Below, piece by piece: positions 1-8,576 of a stretch of DNA of 23,044 bases. Numbering within the stretch: the first letter of the stretch is position 1; the number at the start of each line of letters is the position of its first letter. The DNA is from Marinilabilia sp. UBA5340 (lineage in GTDB: Bacteria > Bacteroidota > Bacteroidia > Bacteroidales > Marinilabiliaceae): NCBI GenBank assembly GCA_002411085.1, contig DHQK01000257.1, positions 3,975 to 27,018 on the forward strand. The letters run 5' to 3'. Under the pieces are notes generated by a model that saw only the letters and a list, made by a program, of their open reading frames with translations, was not told the origin of the DNA and made no database searches. Both the position numbers and the translations under genes were made by a program.

Positions 1-998
1 TTAAGGTTATCAATACAAAACATTTGGGGGGTAATCATTTCACCCTCTTCATTGGTTTTACTGGAAGAGAGTGAGAATTGAAGTTGATTGACCTCTCCCA
101 GACCCGAAAGGTCAACCTCAGTCCATGAAGTTACAATGTAATCGCGTTTGTTGTTGTCAAAACGATAATCCGCAAGATAAAAATCCTGATTCCCTGTAAT
201 TGATCCAGATGCATCAATGCCGGTGATAGTGACCTTAAACCAGTCCGGATCGGTGTCTGAAGGGTATCCCATCCGGGGAAAATCATCATTTCCTTTTTTT
301 AGCTGAAAAGCAGCCATTGTTGTGTTGTTGATTTCGATAGATTTCAGCCGGTGGTTTTTGCCATCTTCAAATATGATGGCAGGGATTGGCTGGTGGGTGC
401 CGTGGGGATGTCTGACAACAGAAAAGACATTGTTGGATGCATTATTGTAAACACTGTTTTCAGGAATGTCTTCTTCCGTGCCCGATTTACTCTGAATGTT
501 GCTTAATCCAAACCCAACCCAGGAACTGTCGGCATTCAGATGCGTTGAAAAGAAAAGATCACGGTAAGAGAATCCCTCCGAGTCAAGACTTCCAATCCAT
601 GAACTGTCATTTTTAAAATTGTCCGGAAACATATTCGTAAAATCAGCCAGAACAATTACATCTACCGGAATCGTCATTGAATCAGATCCGTATGGCGTTA
701 AAACGCTGAAGGAGTATTCGATTCTTCCCAGTTGCGTAGCTGTGTCCAATAAATACTGGGTGTTGTTAAGCAACAGTTCGCCATTTTTTTTCCACTGGTA
801 TTGGCCATCAATATTGTAGGTGACTTTGGGCTCAAGAATAATGGTGTCCCCCATGTTAATTTCAATTTCAGCCTCCTGATTTGCCAGAAAAATTTCAGGT
901 GGAGGAATCTGCTTCTCTTCTTCCTCGCAGGCAAAAAAGAGGGCTGAAATTGCCAGAATGAAGATAGTCAAGTGGGGGTGTTTAATTGGCCTGTACAT
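1..998 (-). CDS. DUF4465 surface lipoprotein with Ig-like N-terminal domain (3' end cut by window)
   Basis: 332 codons are visible; the frame is still open at base 1, so the last residues lie outside. Residues 1-23 are a lipoprotein signal ending FFA-C24, followed by four Glu and a Lys, which resembles the acidic lipoprotein export signal that sends Bacteroidota lipoproteins to the cell surface. Residues about 32-118 look like an Ig/PKD-like beta domain (YQWKKNGE at 67-74). Residues about 118-332 match DUF4465: SSWVGFGLSN (158-167), DPDWFKVTITG (250-260), FYLADYR (273-279), VDLSGLGEV (295-303) and the terminal FCIDNL. DUF4465 proteins in Bacteroidota are often found near TonB-dependent cobalamin or metal-chelate receptors, and a B12-binding role has been described for lipoproteins in such loci; whether this one binds B12 is inference. 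It follows the TlpA-like gene after a 95-base gap, and no riboswitch is seen in front of it. Confidence 0.8.
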   Translation of the reverse strand, partial: MYRPIKHPHLTIFILAISALFFACEEEEKQIPPPEIFLANQEAEIEINMGDTIILEPKVTYNIDGQYQWKKNGELLLNNTQYLLDTATQLGRIEYSFSVLTPYGSDSMTIPVDVIVLADFTNMFPDNFKNDSSWIGSLDSEGFSYRDLFFSTHLNADSSWVGFGLSNIQSKSGTEEDIPENSVYNNASNNVFSVVRHPHGTHQPIPAIIFEDGKNHRLKSIEINNTTMAAFQLKKGNDDFPRMGYPSDTDPDWFKVTITGIDASGSITGNQDFYLADYRFDNNKRDYIVTSWTEVDLSGLGEVNQLQFSLSSSKTNEEGEMITPQMFCIDNL

Positions 999-1093
999 TT
1001 GTTGTGTTTTTCTTATTTCTGGTTATTAGTTTTGGGTTTCGTGTTTTTGGGTTTTACGAGGGACTAACTCTCTAATTCTAACAGCTGAAAGTA

Positions 1094-2530
1094 TCAAGGC
1101 TTGTTGATGTTAATATAATGCTCAATAAAGCCGGGAAGATCTTCAATGGCAATGCGTTTGCCGATGATTTTTTTGTCTTCACCCAAAACATATACCGTCG
1201 GAGTGCTTCTAATATCATAATTTTCTCGGAAGCCCGATTGTCTATAGGGATCCCAAACATTGATGAAATCATAAAGTCCGTGTTCCTCAATGAATTTTCC
1301 CCATTCCGGTTGATCACCCTGGGTATAAACGGCAAAAACTTTTACCCCCATATCCTGCAGACTTTCCTGATAAAGATCGTGTAGTTGGGGAATGGCTTTT
1401 TTACAATGTCCACAATCGGTTTCCCAGAATACAAGAATGGTTGCCGGAGCTGCTATTTCATGCAGCCGGTGATATTCTCCATTGTATCCCTGCATTTTCA
1501 GATCGTGCGACTTGCTTCCGATAAGTGTGGGCTTCAATTCCTTCACTCTGGTTTCAAGTTTGTCGAGAAATTCCTGGTCTGCCCAATCAGCTTCTCCACT
1601 CAGGTAATATTTCTCTGCAATTCCTACCAGCAGATTGTCCATTCCCATCACCTGGCTGTCATTGGCATAGTTAAAGACAAATTGTACAAGGAATCGAAAC
1701 ATTTCGGGAGCCGGACGAGCCATTTCAATCATCTCAATCCCTTCGCTAAGCAGTGTGTCGGGAATTTGGGGCAATACATTGGAAAAATAGTTCTCAAGTT
1801 TGCTGGCAAAAAAAGGAGTTCTTAGTAAACGGGCATCATCCAACGGCAAATTATCAAAATAATGGTTTCGATAGTAATGATAACGTTTAACCCGTTGAAG
1901 AGAATCTTTATTCTGGATGCTTTCTTCAATCTCAAATTGTGGAACTTCCACTTCCTGAATCCCCTGAATGAAAAGACCAAGCATGTTTCCCTGATTTTCG
2001 CTGATCAGCCTTTGCCATTCCTGATTTACTTTGTCGTTGATTGCGGACAACTGTTCCCTAAGTTTAGCTGCTTCATCCGAATCTGGCTCAGCTTTCTGTA
2101 ATTTTTCCTGGAGGCTTTTGGCTTCTTCCTGCCGATCCATTATGAACTTTTGGTAATCATTAAATTTCCGGGTTTGTTCTGCGCCATCGATTTTTAAAGA
2201 CCGTACAAGGTTGGAAGTGTCAGCAGAAACGCTAAAATATTGATCTTCATCAATCAGGAGGTCGAAATAATTCTGACTTGGAAGATACACCACATAAATC
2301 CCCTGGGGGAGTGCTGCTGTATCTTCAAAAATTGCAAGGCCATCATTGTTGATGTAAGTTGTGTCATCCACATACATTCGCTGGTTAAAGTAGTGTCCCA
2401 GAATTAATGTGGTATCACTAAGAGATGGAATGGTAACCTCTATTCTGTGACCTTTTTCTCCGGATTGTTGTGCCCGGATGGTGGTGGTGAAAACCAACAA
2501 TGAAAATATCAGAACGACAATGTTCTTCAT
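1094..2530 (-). CDS. TlpA-like thiol-disulfide oxidoreductase with DUF4369/DUF5106-type N-terminal region
   Basis: 478 residues with a signal peptide (residues 1-20, ending TIRAQ), so periplasmic or envelope-located. Residues about 27-115 are beta-rich and resemble DUF4369; residues about 120-180 are charged and helical (probably coiled coil); residues about 185-335 resemble DUF5106. The C-terminal 130 residues are a thioredoxin fold with the redox pair C373-G-H-C376 and the cis-proline segment STPTVYVL (P444). The family reduces or isomerises disulfides in exported proteins or supports cytochrome maturation; the exact partner cannot be told from sequence. The ATG at 2530 gives a clean signal peptide. 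Same strand as the DUF4465 gene downstream and separated by 123 bases from the aminopeptidase gene upstream. Confidence 0.88.
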   Translation of the reverse strand: MKNIVVLIFSLLVFTTTIRAQQSGEKGHRIEVTIPSLSDTTLILGHYFNQRMYVDDTTYINNDGLAIFEDTAALPQGIYVVYLPSQNYFDLLIDEDQYFSVSADTSNLVRSLKIDGAEQTRKFNDYQKFIMDRQEEAKSLQEKLQKAEPDSDEAAKLREQLSAINDKVNQEWQRLISENQGNMLGLFIQGIQEVEVPQFEIEESIQNKDSLQRVKRYHYYRNHYFDNLPLDDARLLRTPFFASKLENYFSNVLPQIPDTLLSEGIEMIEMARPAPEMFRFLVQFVFNYANDSQVMGMDNLLVGIAEKYYLSGEADWADQEFLDKLETRVKELKPTLIGSKSHDLKMQGYNGEYHRLHEIAAPATILVFWETDCGHCKKAIPQLHDLYQESLQDMGVKVFAVYTQGDQPEWGKFIEEHGLYDFINVWDPYRQSGFRENYDIRSTPTVYVLGEDKKIIGKRIAIEDLPGFIEHYININKP

Positions 2531-2653
2531 AATGCTTGATCTTTTAATTTGTTTAATATGGGTTGTTTGTTTTTTAAGAGCGTATCCTTTGAGGGTGCTC
2601 GCAAATGCTCATAATGACAAACTTTTCATGTTTTATCCTGTTGGGAGCGTGAT

Positions 2654-4438
2654 CTAATTTATTGGTGCCGTTTTCTCTTTGAGCCAGGCTTTTTCATCCT
2701 GACTCAAGTTAGGAGCCAGTTTGTCAAATACCTCTCTATGATAATTGTTTAACCATTCTGTCTCTTCAGGTGTCAGTTGTTCTCCCAAAACAAGGGAGAG
2801 ATCTACCGGGCATAGGGTAAGGGTTTCAAAATCAAAAAATGTGCCGAAATCCGATTCCCCCGCTGTTTTGGTAAGTATCAGATTCTCAATTCTTATACCA
2901 TATTCCATTGGACGGTAGACACCCGGTTCGTTGGAAGTTATCATTCCGGGCAATACTTCGGTTTCATTGTTTTGGGGTCTAATACTCTGAGGTCCTTCAT
3001 GCACATTCAGGAAAAACCCAATGCCATGTCCTGTACCATGTCCGTAATTGAGTCGGTGTTCCCACAGCGGCCTTCGCGCCAGCGCATCCAGATGCACCCC
3101 TTTTGTTCCTTTTGGGAATACTGCCATTGCAAGAGCGATGTGACCTTTCAGTACTAATGTGAAGTCCATTTTCACCTGATCGTTAACAGGCCCTAATGCA
3201 ACTGTGCGTGTAATGTCGGTGGTCCCGGTAGGGTACTGACCTCCGGAATCGACCAGATATATTCCTCTGGGTTCCAGTTTCACATCCGATTCGGGAGTGA
3301 CATGGTAGTGAACGATCGCCCCATGAGGTCCATACCCTGAAATGGTACTGAACGATTCACCTTTGAAGTCGGGATGCTCTGCACGAAAACGGGTGAGCTG
3401 CTCCGAAGCAGAAAGTTCAGTTACATTCCCTTTCGGTACTTCTTCTTCGAGCCATTTCAGAAATTTAACCATGGATACGCCATCATGAATCATGGTTTCC
3501 CTGATGTTTTTTATTTCGGTTTCTGTTTTGACTGATTTGAGGTGAGTGATGATTCCGGTTTCCTCAATTTTGGGAATGGAGTGTGGAATGGATTCAAACA
3601 GCTTCCAGTTATTGCGATCAGGATCTATACAAACAACAGCATGGTCGGGCAAGTCACTCAGGTGATGATAAATATGCTGATATAGATTGACCCGAATGTT
3701 ATCATTAGATAGTTTCTTGCCGATGGCAGAAGTAAGCTTATTGGGATTGATGAACAGAGATACATAGTCCTGGGAGATAATCATATATGCATGAAATACG
3801 GGGTTGTAAGATATGTCATCCCCGCGGAGGTTCAATACCCACGCAATTTCATCCAGTGCTCCGGTCACATAGTGGGTTCCACCTTTTTCTTTTAGGGCAG
3901 AACGTACCAGTTCAATTTTCTCTTTTCGGGTTCTGCCACTGTATTTATCGGCATGTTCCTGAACCGGGCTGTCCGGAATGGCTGGTCTGGTTTCCCATAC
4001 ATCTTCAGCCAGCGTATATTGTGTCTCCAGTTGGATTTGTTTTTTGCGCAGGGTACGTCCCATTTCTCTTACTTTCTGAACCGAGAAGCAGGTGGGATTA
4101 ATGGCTACTTTACTGCCGGGCGACAGGTTGGATGAGATCCACTCAATATAGCCCGGTACATCCGGGAGTCCTTCCTTAACGAGTTTTACCCCTGTGCCGG
4201 CAAGTTGTTCATCGGCCTGAAGATAATAACGGGAGTCAGTCCACAAGCAGGCACAATCCACTCCAACAACAAGGGTGCCGGCCGAGCCGGTGAAACCACA
4301 CAGGTAATCTCTGATTTTCCAATGATCGGCAAGGTATTCGCTGATATGGGCATCACTGCCCGGTACAATACAAACATCAATTCCCTGTGCAGCCATTTTT
4401 GTCCGCAAGCTTTGAATTCGATCTGAGTAGTCTGACAT
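2654..4438 (-). CDS. Xaa-Pro aminopeptidase (aminopeptidase P, M24B family)
   Basis: 594 residues with no signal peptide, so cytosolic. It removes N-terminal residues that precede proline. The length and three-domain plan (two creatinase-like N-terminal domains, catalytic pita-bread domain from about residue 300) match the long aminopeptidase P type found in Bacteroidota and eukaryotes (XPNPEP1-like) rather than the roughly 440-residue E. coli PepP. The five dinuclear metal ligands are all visible: D397 (LVDSGG), D408 (TTDITRT), H471 (HGTGHGIG), E504 (SNEPGVY) and E518 (IRIENL). The substrate-binding histidine segments IVHYHV (375-380) and NVHEGP (478-483) are also present. It starts 6 bases after the DUF4097-like gene ends, so the two are probably co-transcribed. 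Confidence 0.95.
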   Translation of the reverse strand: MSDYSDRIQSLRTKMAAQGIDVCIVPGSDAHISEYLADHWKIRDYLCGFTGSAGTLVVGVDCACLWTDSRYYLQADEQLAGTGVKLVKEGLPDVPGYIEWISSNLSPGSKVAINPTCFSVQKVREMGRTLRKKQIQLETQYTLAEDVWETRPAIPDSPVQEHADKYSGRTRKEKIELVRSALKEKGGTHYVTGALDEIAWVLNLRGDDISYNPVFHAYMIISQDYVSLFINPNKLTSAIGKKLSNDNIRVNLYQHIYHHLSDLPDHAVVCIDPDRNNWKLFESIPHSIPKIEETGIITHLKSVKTETEIKNIRETMIHDGVSMVKFLKWLEEEVPKGNVTELSASEQLTRFRAEHPDFKGESFSTISGYGPHGAIVHYHVTPESDVKLEPRGIYLVDSGGQYPTGTTDITRTVALGPVNDQVKMDFTLVLKGHIALAMAVFPKGTKGVHLDALARRPLWEHRLNYGHGTGHGIGFFLNVHEGPQSIRPQNNETEVLPGMITSNEPGVYRPMEYGIRIENLILTKTAGESDFGTFFDFETLTLCPVDLSLVLGEQLTPEETEWLNNYHREVFDKLAPNLSQDEKAWLKEKTAPIN

Positions 4439-4444
4439 ATTTCT

Positions 4445-5500
4445 TTATTTCTGTGTTTTAATATTTATTCCTGCATTCTTATTGAACATTATGAGGGTTG
4501 CCATTTTTTCCCGTGGGGCGAATTCTCCCGAAAAGGCAACTTTATCTAAGTCTTTGATGACTTTGAAATTCCCCTGATGATCATGTCGGAAGGATCCATT
4601 GGTCACTTCTCCATGCAATGTATAAGAAAGACCGGAAGCGAGGGTTAAATTGGCTGGGGCATTGTTGTTCGAGACAGTGAAATTTATTGTTTCTTCCGAA
4701 AGGGAGGCAATCAATAATCCATTGGAAATCTCAATATTTCCATTTTTAATGATTTGATTGATGGAAACAAAACAAAATTTTCCATTGATGTGCACATCCT
4801 GAACCCTACCGATGTTTATTCGTGCCGTCTGCCCGTCAAACTCCAATTTCCCGGCATTTTCAATTTCAGTTTGGCAATAATGCCCTGTGAAATGGGCATT
4901 TTTGACTTGATGCATTTGAAGGTTGGCATTGTATAATTCTGTTTTGGCATATCCGATATTCTTAAAAGCTGCCTCTCCAAATGAAATATTGGCGTTTAAT
5001 GTATCAATGCCGGCCAGTCCTTTTTGAGTTACATCCCCATATTCCGATTGTATTTCCATACTTCCCGATATATCGGAGATGGTGATATTACCAAAACGAT
5101 TATCGAGCTTTAATTGTTTGTTTGAAGGCATGAAAATCTCATAATTGATCCGAAAGGTATAGTTGCTGTGAAACTCTTCTCCAAAGGAGGTTTTCAGATA
5201 TGCGAGATCACTCAGCTTGGTTTTGTTTATATTCAGATTTTCAAATACTTCATCTGCCATTTCCCGGTATTCTGCCATTACAGAAATTTCGATGTTTATG
5301 AGAATCGTGTCCTTTGTCCACCCTGTTACTGATACGTCTCCATGCTGGTTATGTAACTCAATTCCTTTAAATTCATCAGCCGAATAGATGATTTTTTCAT
5401 CCTTTGAATAGGTGTTTAGGTTTTCTTGTTCCTGGGCACAAATGCTTTCTGTATTCGTTAGGAACATCAGGGAAACCAATATCAATGATAGCTTTTGCAT
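4445..5500 (-). CDS. Exported DUF4097-like beta-repeat protein, function unknown
   Basis: 351 residues from the ATG at 5500; a GTG nine codons upstream is in frame, but the ATG gives an ordinary signal peptide (residues 1-22, ending SICAQ). The mature part has the repeated short beta-strand pattern of DUF4097-type putative adhesins: ELHNQHGDVSVTGW, LKLDNRFGNITISDISG and IQSEYGDVTQKGL are successive G-[DN]-[IV]-x-[IV] rungs that suggest a right-handed beta-helix. No lipobox, membrane segment or catalytic residues are seen. It is the first gene of a probable two-gene unit with aminopeptidase P. In Bacteroidota, proteins like this often sit with anti-sigma or PspC genes, but none is present here. 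The fold is a reasonable call; the function is not known. Confidence 0.75.
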   Translation of the reverse strand: MQKLSLILVSLMFLTNTESICAQEQENLNTYSKDEKIIYSADEFKGIELHNQHGDVSVTGWTKDTILINIEISVMAEYREMADEVFENLNINKTKLSDLAYLKTSFGEEFHSNYTFRINYEIFMPSNKQLKLDNRFGNITISDISGSMEIQSEYGDVTQKGLAGIDTLNANISFGEAAFKNIGYAKTELYNANLQMHQVKNAHFTGHYCQTEIENAGKLEFDGQTARINIGRVQDVHINGKFCFVSINQIIKNGNIEISNGLLIASLSEETINFTVSNNNAPANLTLASGLSYTLHGEVTNGSFRHDHQGNFKVIKDLDKVAFSGEFAPREKMATLIMFNKNAGINIKTQK

Positions 5501-6009
5501 TATATCTTTTTTATAGTGAATCGTCACGTAGATTCAACTCTTCATGACAAAAGGTATTCTGTTGAAATAGTATTAATATACGGTAACATCTTCAAATGGT
5601 TAAAACTAATTCCTGATTTTTGCAAAGGTTTGTCGTTTTTGAGAGATAATCGCTCTGGCCGTCTCCGCCTCATGCCTGCAGGAATTTGGGTTAAAGTTTT
5701 TCAGCTTCTTTTCAATTGCGTTGTTAATGCATGCTTTTTAAAAATTATTATGTAGGTTATTTATTCATACATCTGGATTTTCTTTTTCTTCAGAGTTGCT
5801 AAATTAGTGAAAATGCCCGAATGGGGAAATGGGCGAAATCTGCTCTGACCAGACAAAATGACCATTATTGGCTGTTAATAGTTTGACTTTAAGTTGTTAG
5901 CTGTGTTTTTTTCAGCTGTTAAATGTCTTTCGCTTTTAGTCACTGATCCTGTTTTATGAAAAAGAAATTATTACTTTTGTGGTAGCACGAAAAATTAAAT
6001 CATAACACC
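5501..6009. other. Divergent intergenic region between the DUF4097-like gene and the NikR-like regulator
   Basis: 509 bases without a convincing gene; a short plus-strand open frame at 5495-5755 has no family resemblance. It must hold the promoters of both flanking genes. Seen near the plus-strand gene are a -7 box (5972-5979), a small inverted repeat overlapping the expected transcription start (GTG-N4-CAC, 5979-5988), an AGCTG-N9-CAGCT inverted repeat (5899-5917), and two copies of GCTGTTAA (5871-5878, 5915-5922). No riboswitch-like conserved core was recognised. Confidence 0.6.
5972..5979 (+). promoter_or_regulatory. Candidate -7 promoter box for the NikR-like gene
   Basis: TACTTTTG matches the Bacteroidota -7 consensus TAnnTTTG exactly and ends 30 bases before the ATG at 6010. 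A matching -33 TTG is not obvious at the usual spacing, so the promoter may depend on an activator or be weak. The inverted repeat GTG-GTAG-CAC begins in the box and runs over the expected start of transcription, where a repressor would act. Confidence 0.5.
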
Positions 6010-6411
6010 ATGTCTGTAGTACGTTTTGGGGTATCGCTTGAAAAAGATTTGATGGATGAACTGGATGAGTTTGTGAAGCAGAATTATTTGAGTAACAGAT
6101 CACAAGCAATCAGACAATTGATACACAATTATCTGTCGGAGAAAAAGTGGCAATGCAATAATGTAGTGGCTGGTGCCATTTCCCTTGTATATGATCCACA
6201 TAAAAATGATTTGCCTGTTAGAATGGCTGAGATTCAATTTGAATACCGGGATGTAGTTCTCTCCTCTCAATCCTTTTATATATCAGAAAGTGAGTGTTTT
6301 GAGATAATTGCTGTCAGAGGCAAATCACGGGTTCTTACGGAATTGGCAGATAAGTTGAAAGGGATGAAAGGTGTCAGTCATGGAAAACTGGCTATGACCA
6401 AAACTGGATAG
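6010..6411 (+). CDS. nikR: NikR-family ribbon-helix-helix regulator lacking three of four canonical nickel ligands
   Basis: 133 residues, exactly the length of E. coli NikR. Residues 3-45 form the ribbon-helix-helix DNA-binding part (strand VVRFGVSL, then LMDELDEFV and NRSQAIRQLI); residues 52-133 form the ACT-like ligand-binding and tetramerisation domain (VYDPHKNDL, ECFEIIAVRG, KGVSHGKLAM). By gap-free alignment to E. coli NikR as I remember it, C95 is kept (C96 here), but H76, H87 and H89 correspond to F77, S88 and Y90. The canonical square-planar nickel site is therefore not intact. C49, H64, C96 and H124 could form another site; that is inference. The gene lies 30 bases before the transporter genes on the same strand, so it probably controls them and perhaps itself. 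Confidence 0.88.
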   Translation: MSVVRFGVSLEKDLMDELDEFVKQNYLSNRSQAIRQLIHNYLSEKKWQCNNVVAGAISLVYDPHKNDLPVRMAEIQFEYRDVVLSSQSFYISESECFEIIAVRGKSRVLTELADKLKGMKGVSHGKLAMTKTG

Positions 6412-6441
6412 GAAATTTACAGAATGTAATTAAACCAAACA

Positions 6442-7518
6442 ATGAGTGTAAATCACCAATATTATTATTTTTTCATTCTTGCTTTATTGCTGGTGGTTCC
6501 ATCTTGCAGTTTGCCAGGGAAGGATGGTCAGGGGTCGGGCAAAGAACTGACAGACATGTTTGGCCGTAAAGTGATCATTCCCGAAAAAGTGGAACGAATA
6601 GCAGGTGTTGGTCCGGGAGCGCTTCGTTTACTTGTGTATATGGGATTATCTGACAGAATTTCCGGAGTAGAAGACTTTGAGTTTACTTCGGGAGCTCCTT
6701 ATATGATTGCGCAATCCGGACTTACAGAAATGCCATCCATTGGTTCTCGGGGGGGCGATAGCGAATTGCTGACCTTGAACAATCCTGATGTAATATTTAT
6801 GTCATTTATGTCCGTGACGGATGCTGATGAGCTGCAGGAAAAAACAGGTATTCCTGTGATCAGGTTACAAAGCGGAAATTTGAGAAATGCCAGAGATACG
6901 CTTTATCGGGCCCTTTCTTTAATTGCCGAAGTAACTGGAAAACATGAACGGAAGGATTCTTTAAAGGCTTTTATAGAAAATGAGATAAAAGAGCTGAGTA
7001 AACTTACAAACGAAAATGCAAAAGAATTTGATGCTTATATTGGTGGCGTTTCCTACAGAGGTTCTCATGGAATTGCATCCACCCAGGCCTTTTTTGCACC
7101 TTTTAGTTTGTTGAATGTCTCCAATGTTGCAACTTCTCTTGTGGAACAGGAACCGGTAAATCCTACAGGTTTGTATGTGGATGTGGAACAGATAATTACC
7201 TGGGATCCTGATTTTCTTTTTCTGGATGCGGCAGGAATGAAACAGATAAAACCTGATATAGCTCCCGAAACACCCTTGAGATACATTTTGAGCGCATTTT
7301 CAAACGAAAATGTCTATACCCTGATGCCTCACAACTATTATGCTACAAATTTTGAGACTGTGTTGCTCAATAGCTGGTTTGTCGGCAAAAAAATGTTCCC
7401 GGATACTTTTGAGGAAGTAGACTTTCGGCAGAAAGCAGGTGAAATATTTCGGTTTATGTTAGGTGAAGATATATATGAAGAAATGAATGAGAGGTATGAC
7501 GGCTGGGAAAAGTATTAA
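6442..7518 (+). CDS. ABC transporter substrate-binding lipoprotein, FecB/BtuF-like (metal or metal-chelate uptake)
   Basis: 358 residues. A lipoprotein signal ends VPS-C22, with no acidic run after the cysteine, which fits anchoring on the periplasmic side. The mature protein has the two-lobed helical-backbone binding-protein pattern: lobe one opens with LTDMFGRKVIIPEKVERIAG and reads LVYMGLSDRISGVED and NPDVIFMSF; lobe two has GLYVDVEQIITWDPDFLFLD and LLNSWFVGKKMFPDTF. Class III binding proteins of this type deliver ferric siderophores, haem, cobalamin or other metal chelates. The subtype with a YYATNFETVLLNSW-like segment resembles proteins seen in archaea and Deltaproteobacteria beside FmdE genes; that comparison is from memory. 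The 3' end overlaps the permease gene by 32 bases, showing translational coupling. The substrate cannot be read from sequence. Confidence 0.9.
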   Translation: MSVNHQYYYFFILALLLVVPSCSLPGKDGQGSGKELTDMFGRKVIIPEKVERIAGVGPGALRLLVYMGLSDRISGVEDFEFTSGAPYMIAQSGLTEMPSIGSRGGDSELLTLNNPDVIFMSFMSVTDADELQEKTGIPVIRLQSGNLRNARDTLYRALSLIAEVTGKHERKDSLKAFIENEIKELSKLTNENAKEFDAYIGGVSYRGSHGIASTQAFFAPFSLLNVSNVATSLVEQEPVNPTGLYVDVEQIITWDPDFLFLDAAGMKQIKPDIAPETPLRYILSAFSNENVYTLMPHNYYATNFETVLLNSWFVGKKMFPDTFEEVDFRQKAGEIFRFMLGEDIYEEMNERYDGWEKY

Positions 7519-8572
7519 ATTCAGAAATCAATTAAAGTTGTTTACAATCAGACAAGTGATATTTCTGATTTCTTTGGTAGTGTTATTGTTTGCCCTCCTT
7601 CTTTTAGGGATTTCCATGGGGAGTTCTCAGTTGACCGTTGCAGATGTTATAAAATCGTTGACAGGGGGAGGAGATCCCATCTCCAACCAGGTAGTATTTC
7701 AAATTCGTCTGCCCCGGATACTGGCGGCTATTGTCACTGGGGCAGCATTATCGGTTTCCGGAGCTGTTATCCAAACAGTTATTCGCAATCCTCTGGGTTC
7801 TCCGTTTACCCTGGGGTTAAGTGCTGCATCTGCTTTTGGAGCAGCGTTTGCTATTGTTGTTTTGGGTGCTGCAGGTGCAGGGGCAGTGTCTCATTTTGAG
7901 ATGATTTCTCAGATGCCATGGCTTGTTACGCTGTCCGCTTTCTTGTTTGGAGTGTTATGTGCTTTTCTTATTACGGGTTTTGCCCGATGGCGGGGTTCCA
8001 CTCCCGAAATTTTGGTTATGGCCGGAATTATTCTCACTTCTCTTTTTCAGTCAGGAACCTCTTTGCTTCAATATATATCTACCGATGTGGAATTGGCCTC
8101 GGTGGTCAGCTGGATGTTTGGAGATTTGGCCAAAGCTACGTGGGATAAAGTTTGGATTCAGATTATTGTGGTAGTTCCAGCCTTTTTGTTTTTTGTTTAC
8201 AACGCTTTTAGCTTTAATGCACTGAGCGCGGGTGATGAAGTAGCCCGCAGTCTGGGTGTAAATGTAGATCGTTTAAGACTCTTAGCTGTTGTAGTTGCTT
8301 CTTTGTGTGCAGCGGTGGCTACTGCTTTTTTCGGAATTATTGCTTTTGTTGGACTGGTAGTGCCGCATGTGACTCGTTGGTTGGTGGGACATAACGATCG
8401 GATAGTGCTGATTAGTTCCTTATTCCTGGGGGGAGTTTTTCTCTTGCTGGCTGATATCATCTCACGCACAGTGGTTGCTCCTGTGGTTATTCCGGTTGGA
8501 ATTGTGACCTCATTCGTCGGGGCTCCGTTCTTTTTATTTCTATTGATCAGAAAAGTCAGAAAAAGCAGGTGA
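7487..8572 (+). CDS. ABC transporter permease, FecCD/BtuC family
   Basis: 361 residues with about ten hydrophobic helices, typical of the inner-membrane channel of type II metal-chelate importers. Diagnostic segments are LPRILAAIVTGAALSVSGAV and IRNPLGSPFTLGLSAASAFG near residues 70-115, then GDEVARSLGVNVDRLR (the cytoplasmic coupling helix that contacts the ATPase) and FFGIIAFVGLVVPHVTRWLVG near the C-terminus. It overlaps the binding-protein gene; the start is either ATG 7487 or ATG 7496, and neither has a good ribosome-binding site, as expected for re-initiation. One permease gene implies a homodimer, as in BtuCD. The ATPase gene starts 5 bases after its stop. Confidence 0.94.
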   Translation: MRGMTAGKSIKFRNQLKLFTIRQVIFLISLVVLLFALLLLGISMGSSQLTVADVIKSLTGGGDPISNQVVFQIRLPRILAAIVTGAALSVSGAVIQTVIRNPLGSPFTLGLSAASAFGAAFAIVVLGAAGAGAVSHFEMISQMPWLVTLSAFLFGVLCAFLITGFARWRGSTPEILVMAGIILTSLFQSGTSLLQYISTDVELASVVSWMFGDLAKATWDKVWIQIIVVVPAFLFFVYNAFSFNALSAGDEVARSLGVNVDRLRLLAVVVASLCAAVATAFFGIIAFVGLVVPHVTRWLVGHNDRIVLISSLFLGGVFLLLADIISRTVVAPVVIPVGIVTSFVGAPFFLFLLIRKVRKSR

Positions 8573-8576
8573 CAAT

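Noticed and set aside
1385..1825. Plus-strand open frame of 146 codons
   Set aside because: Lies wholly antisense within the well-supported TlpA-like gene and resembles no family.
5501..6009. Riboswitch (B12, molybdenum cofactor or NiCo type) upstream of the NikR-like gene
   Set aside because: Only short hairpins and small repeats are seen; no conserved core could be matched by eye.
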